This document shows, in pieces, positions 14,341 to 14,760 of a stretch of DNA of 14,760 bases; positions within the stretch are counted from its first letter, which is position 1; each line of letters opens with the position of its first letter. Made by a program: the position numbers and the translations under genes. Below the pieces are notes generated by a model that was given only the letters and a program-made list of their open reading frames with translations, was not told the origin of the DNA and ran no database searches. Source of the stretch: CAZABP01 sp964483245 (GTDB lineage: Bacteria > Planctomycetota > UBA1135 > UBA2386); assembly GCA_964483245.1 (NCBI GenBank), contig CAZABP010000085.1, positions 1 through 14,760 of the forward strand. The letters are read 5' to 3'.

Positions 14341-14745
14341 ATGTCAGTGATCGAACCGGATCAGACCACGCCGGCATCCGCGCGTCCAGACTCGTACGAC
14401 GACTGCGCGCCGGTGCCCGGCAGCACGATGGCTGCGAGCGCCGAACGTGCACGCGCCGATGCGTTGCGCGCGATGCAGGGGCTGCTCGCCGATCTCGGCC
14501 GAATGCAAGCGCGCGGGATCGTTGCGCAGATGCATGCGGCGGCCGCCGCCGCGGCCGAGCATCAGCGTGCCGAGCCAACCGCCGCACAGAACGACGAGAA
14601 GCGCCATCGGCCTGGCGCCAGTGCCACGGTGAGACGTGCTGAGCGCGCTCATGCCGGCGCTCTGCGCGTGGCGCAGCAAGTGCAGCGCGACATCGACCGG
14701 ATGCGTGTCCACCTTCCCGAAACTCCCTCTCCTCTGATCGAGTAA
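14341..14745 (+). CDS. Unrecognised 134-residue helical protein with internal repeat
   Basis: I do not recognise this protein. It starts at ATG 14341, with GGAG at 14331-14334 and 6 bases of spacing. An in-frame GTG at 14287 would run through the preceding hairpin and is less likely. The first 30 residues are acidic/Pro-rich and probably disordered. Two helices look duplicated: residues 34-56 and 100-122 align without gaps at 12 identities in 23, sharing AERA, ALR, Q, D and RM. An alanine run (67-72) and a charged linker lie between them. The sequence has no enzyme motif, signal peptide or membrane segment. Small amphipathic helical proteins of mobile elements are often DNA- or partner-binding, but that is only a possibility. 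The stop TAA lies 15 bases from the window edge. Confidence 0.65.
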   Translation: MSVIEPDQTTPASARPDSYDDCAPVPGSTMAASAERARADALRAMQGLLADLGRMQARGIVAQMHAAAAAAAEHQRAEPTAAQNDEKRHRPGASATVRRAERAHAGALRVAQQVQRDIDRMRVHLPETPSPLIE

Positions 14746-14760
14746 TCCCCTCTCGAAACT

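Noticed and set aside
1..14760. CRISPR array, insertion-sequence ends or rRNA
   Set aside because: I saw no regularly spaced repeats of array type, no transposase and no ribosomal RNA segments.

Overview
The window is high-GC bacterial DNA with two parts. Positions 1 to about 11510 are a dense, ordinary chromosomal backbone. From a tRNA-Gly gene at 11512 to the right edge is the start of an integrated accessory element. The organism is probably a planctomycete. This rests on the integrase style (long insert in the catalytic domain and a -QLRH- motif) and a small protein resembling the planctomycete DUF1580 family, both recalled rather than searched; the backbone genes are taxonomically neutral.

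Backbone, left block. The 3' end of a clpB-type chaperone gene (3-494) overlaps by ATGA a low-molecular-weight protein tyrosine phosphatase (491-1063). A five-gene minus-strand operon converges on it. In transcription order it holds an exported coiled-coil protein (6678-5407), a Ppx/GppA phosphatase with an HD domain (5402-3786), a CYTH-CHAD protein (3789-2143), protein-L-isoaspartate methyltransferase pcm (2149-1502) and D-aminoacyl-tRNA deacylase dtd (1505-1074). Every junction is a 4-7 bp overlap or a 4 bp gap, so the genes are probably co-transcribed and translationally coupled. Two enzymes plausibly act on polyphosphate or nucleotide phosphates and two repair or edit protein products.

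Backbone, middle block. Divergent from that operon lie a xylose-isomerase-like TIM-barrel protein (6778-7671), a DHH/DHHA1 phosphoesterase (7826-8884) and a ThiD-like kinase (8877-9680). A long-chain acyl-CoA synthetase on the minus strand (11445-9655) runs into thiD tail to tail with a 26 bp coding overlap.

Accessory block. tRNA-Gly(GCC) at 11512-11586 has a readable promoter. After 115 bp rich in symmetric elements comes a tyrosine recombinase in the same direction (11702-12961). Then follow an unrecognised 276-residue protein (13060-13890), a DUF1580-like small DNA-binding candidate (13964-14290) and an unrecognised 134-residue helical protein with an internal duplication (14341-14745). 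Every gap in this block carries a perfect inverted repeat, and two gaps carry 12-bp-period repeats with GTGCAC or GTGCGCAC cores. The tRNA 3' end is probably attL; no matching attR is present, so the element continues past the window. These unrecognised island genes and their structured spacers are the only part that could belong to an undescribed system, and the sequence alone does not tell what it does. No gap between genes exceeds 300 bases.
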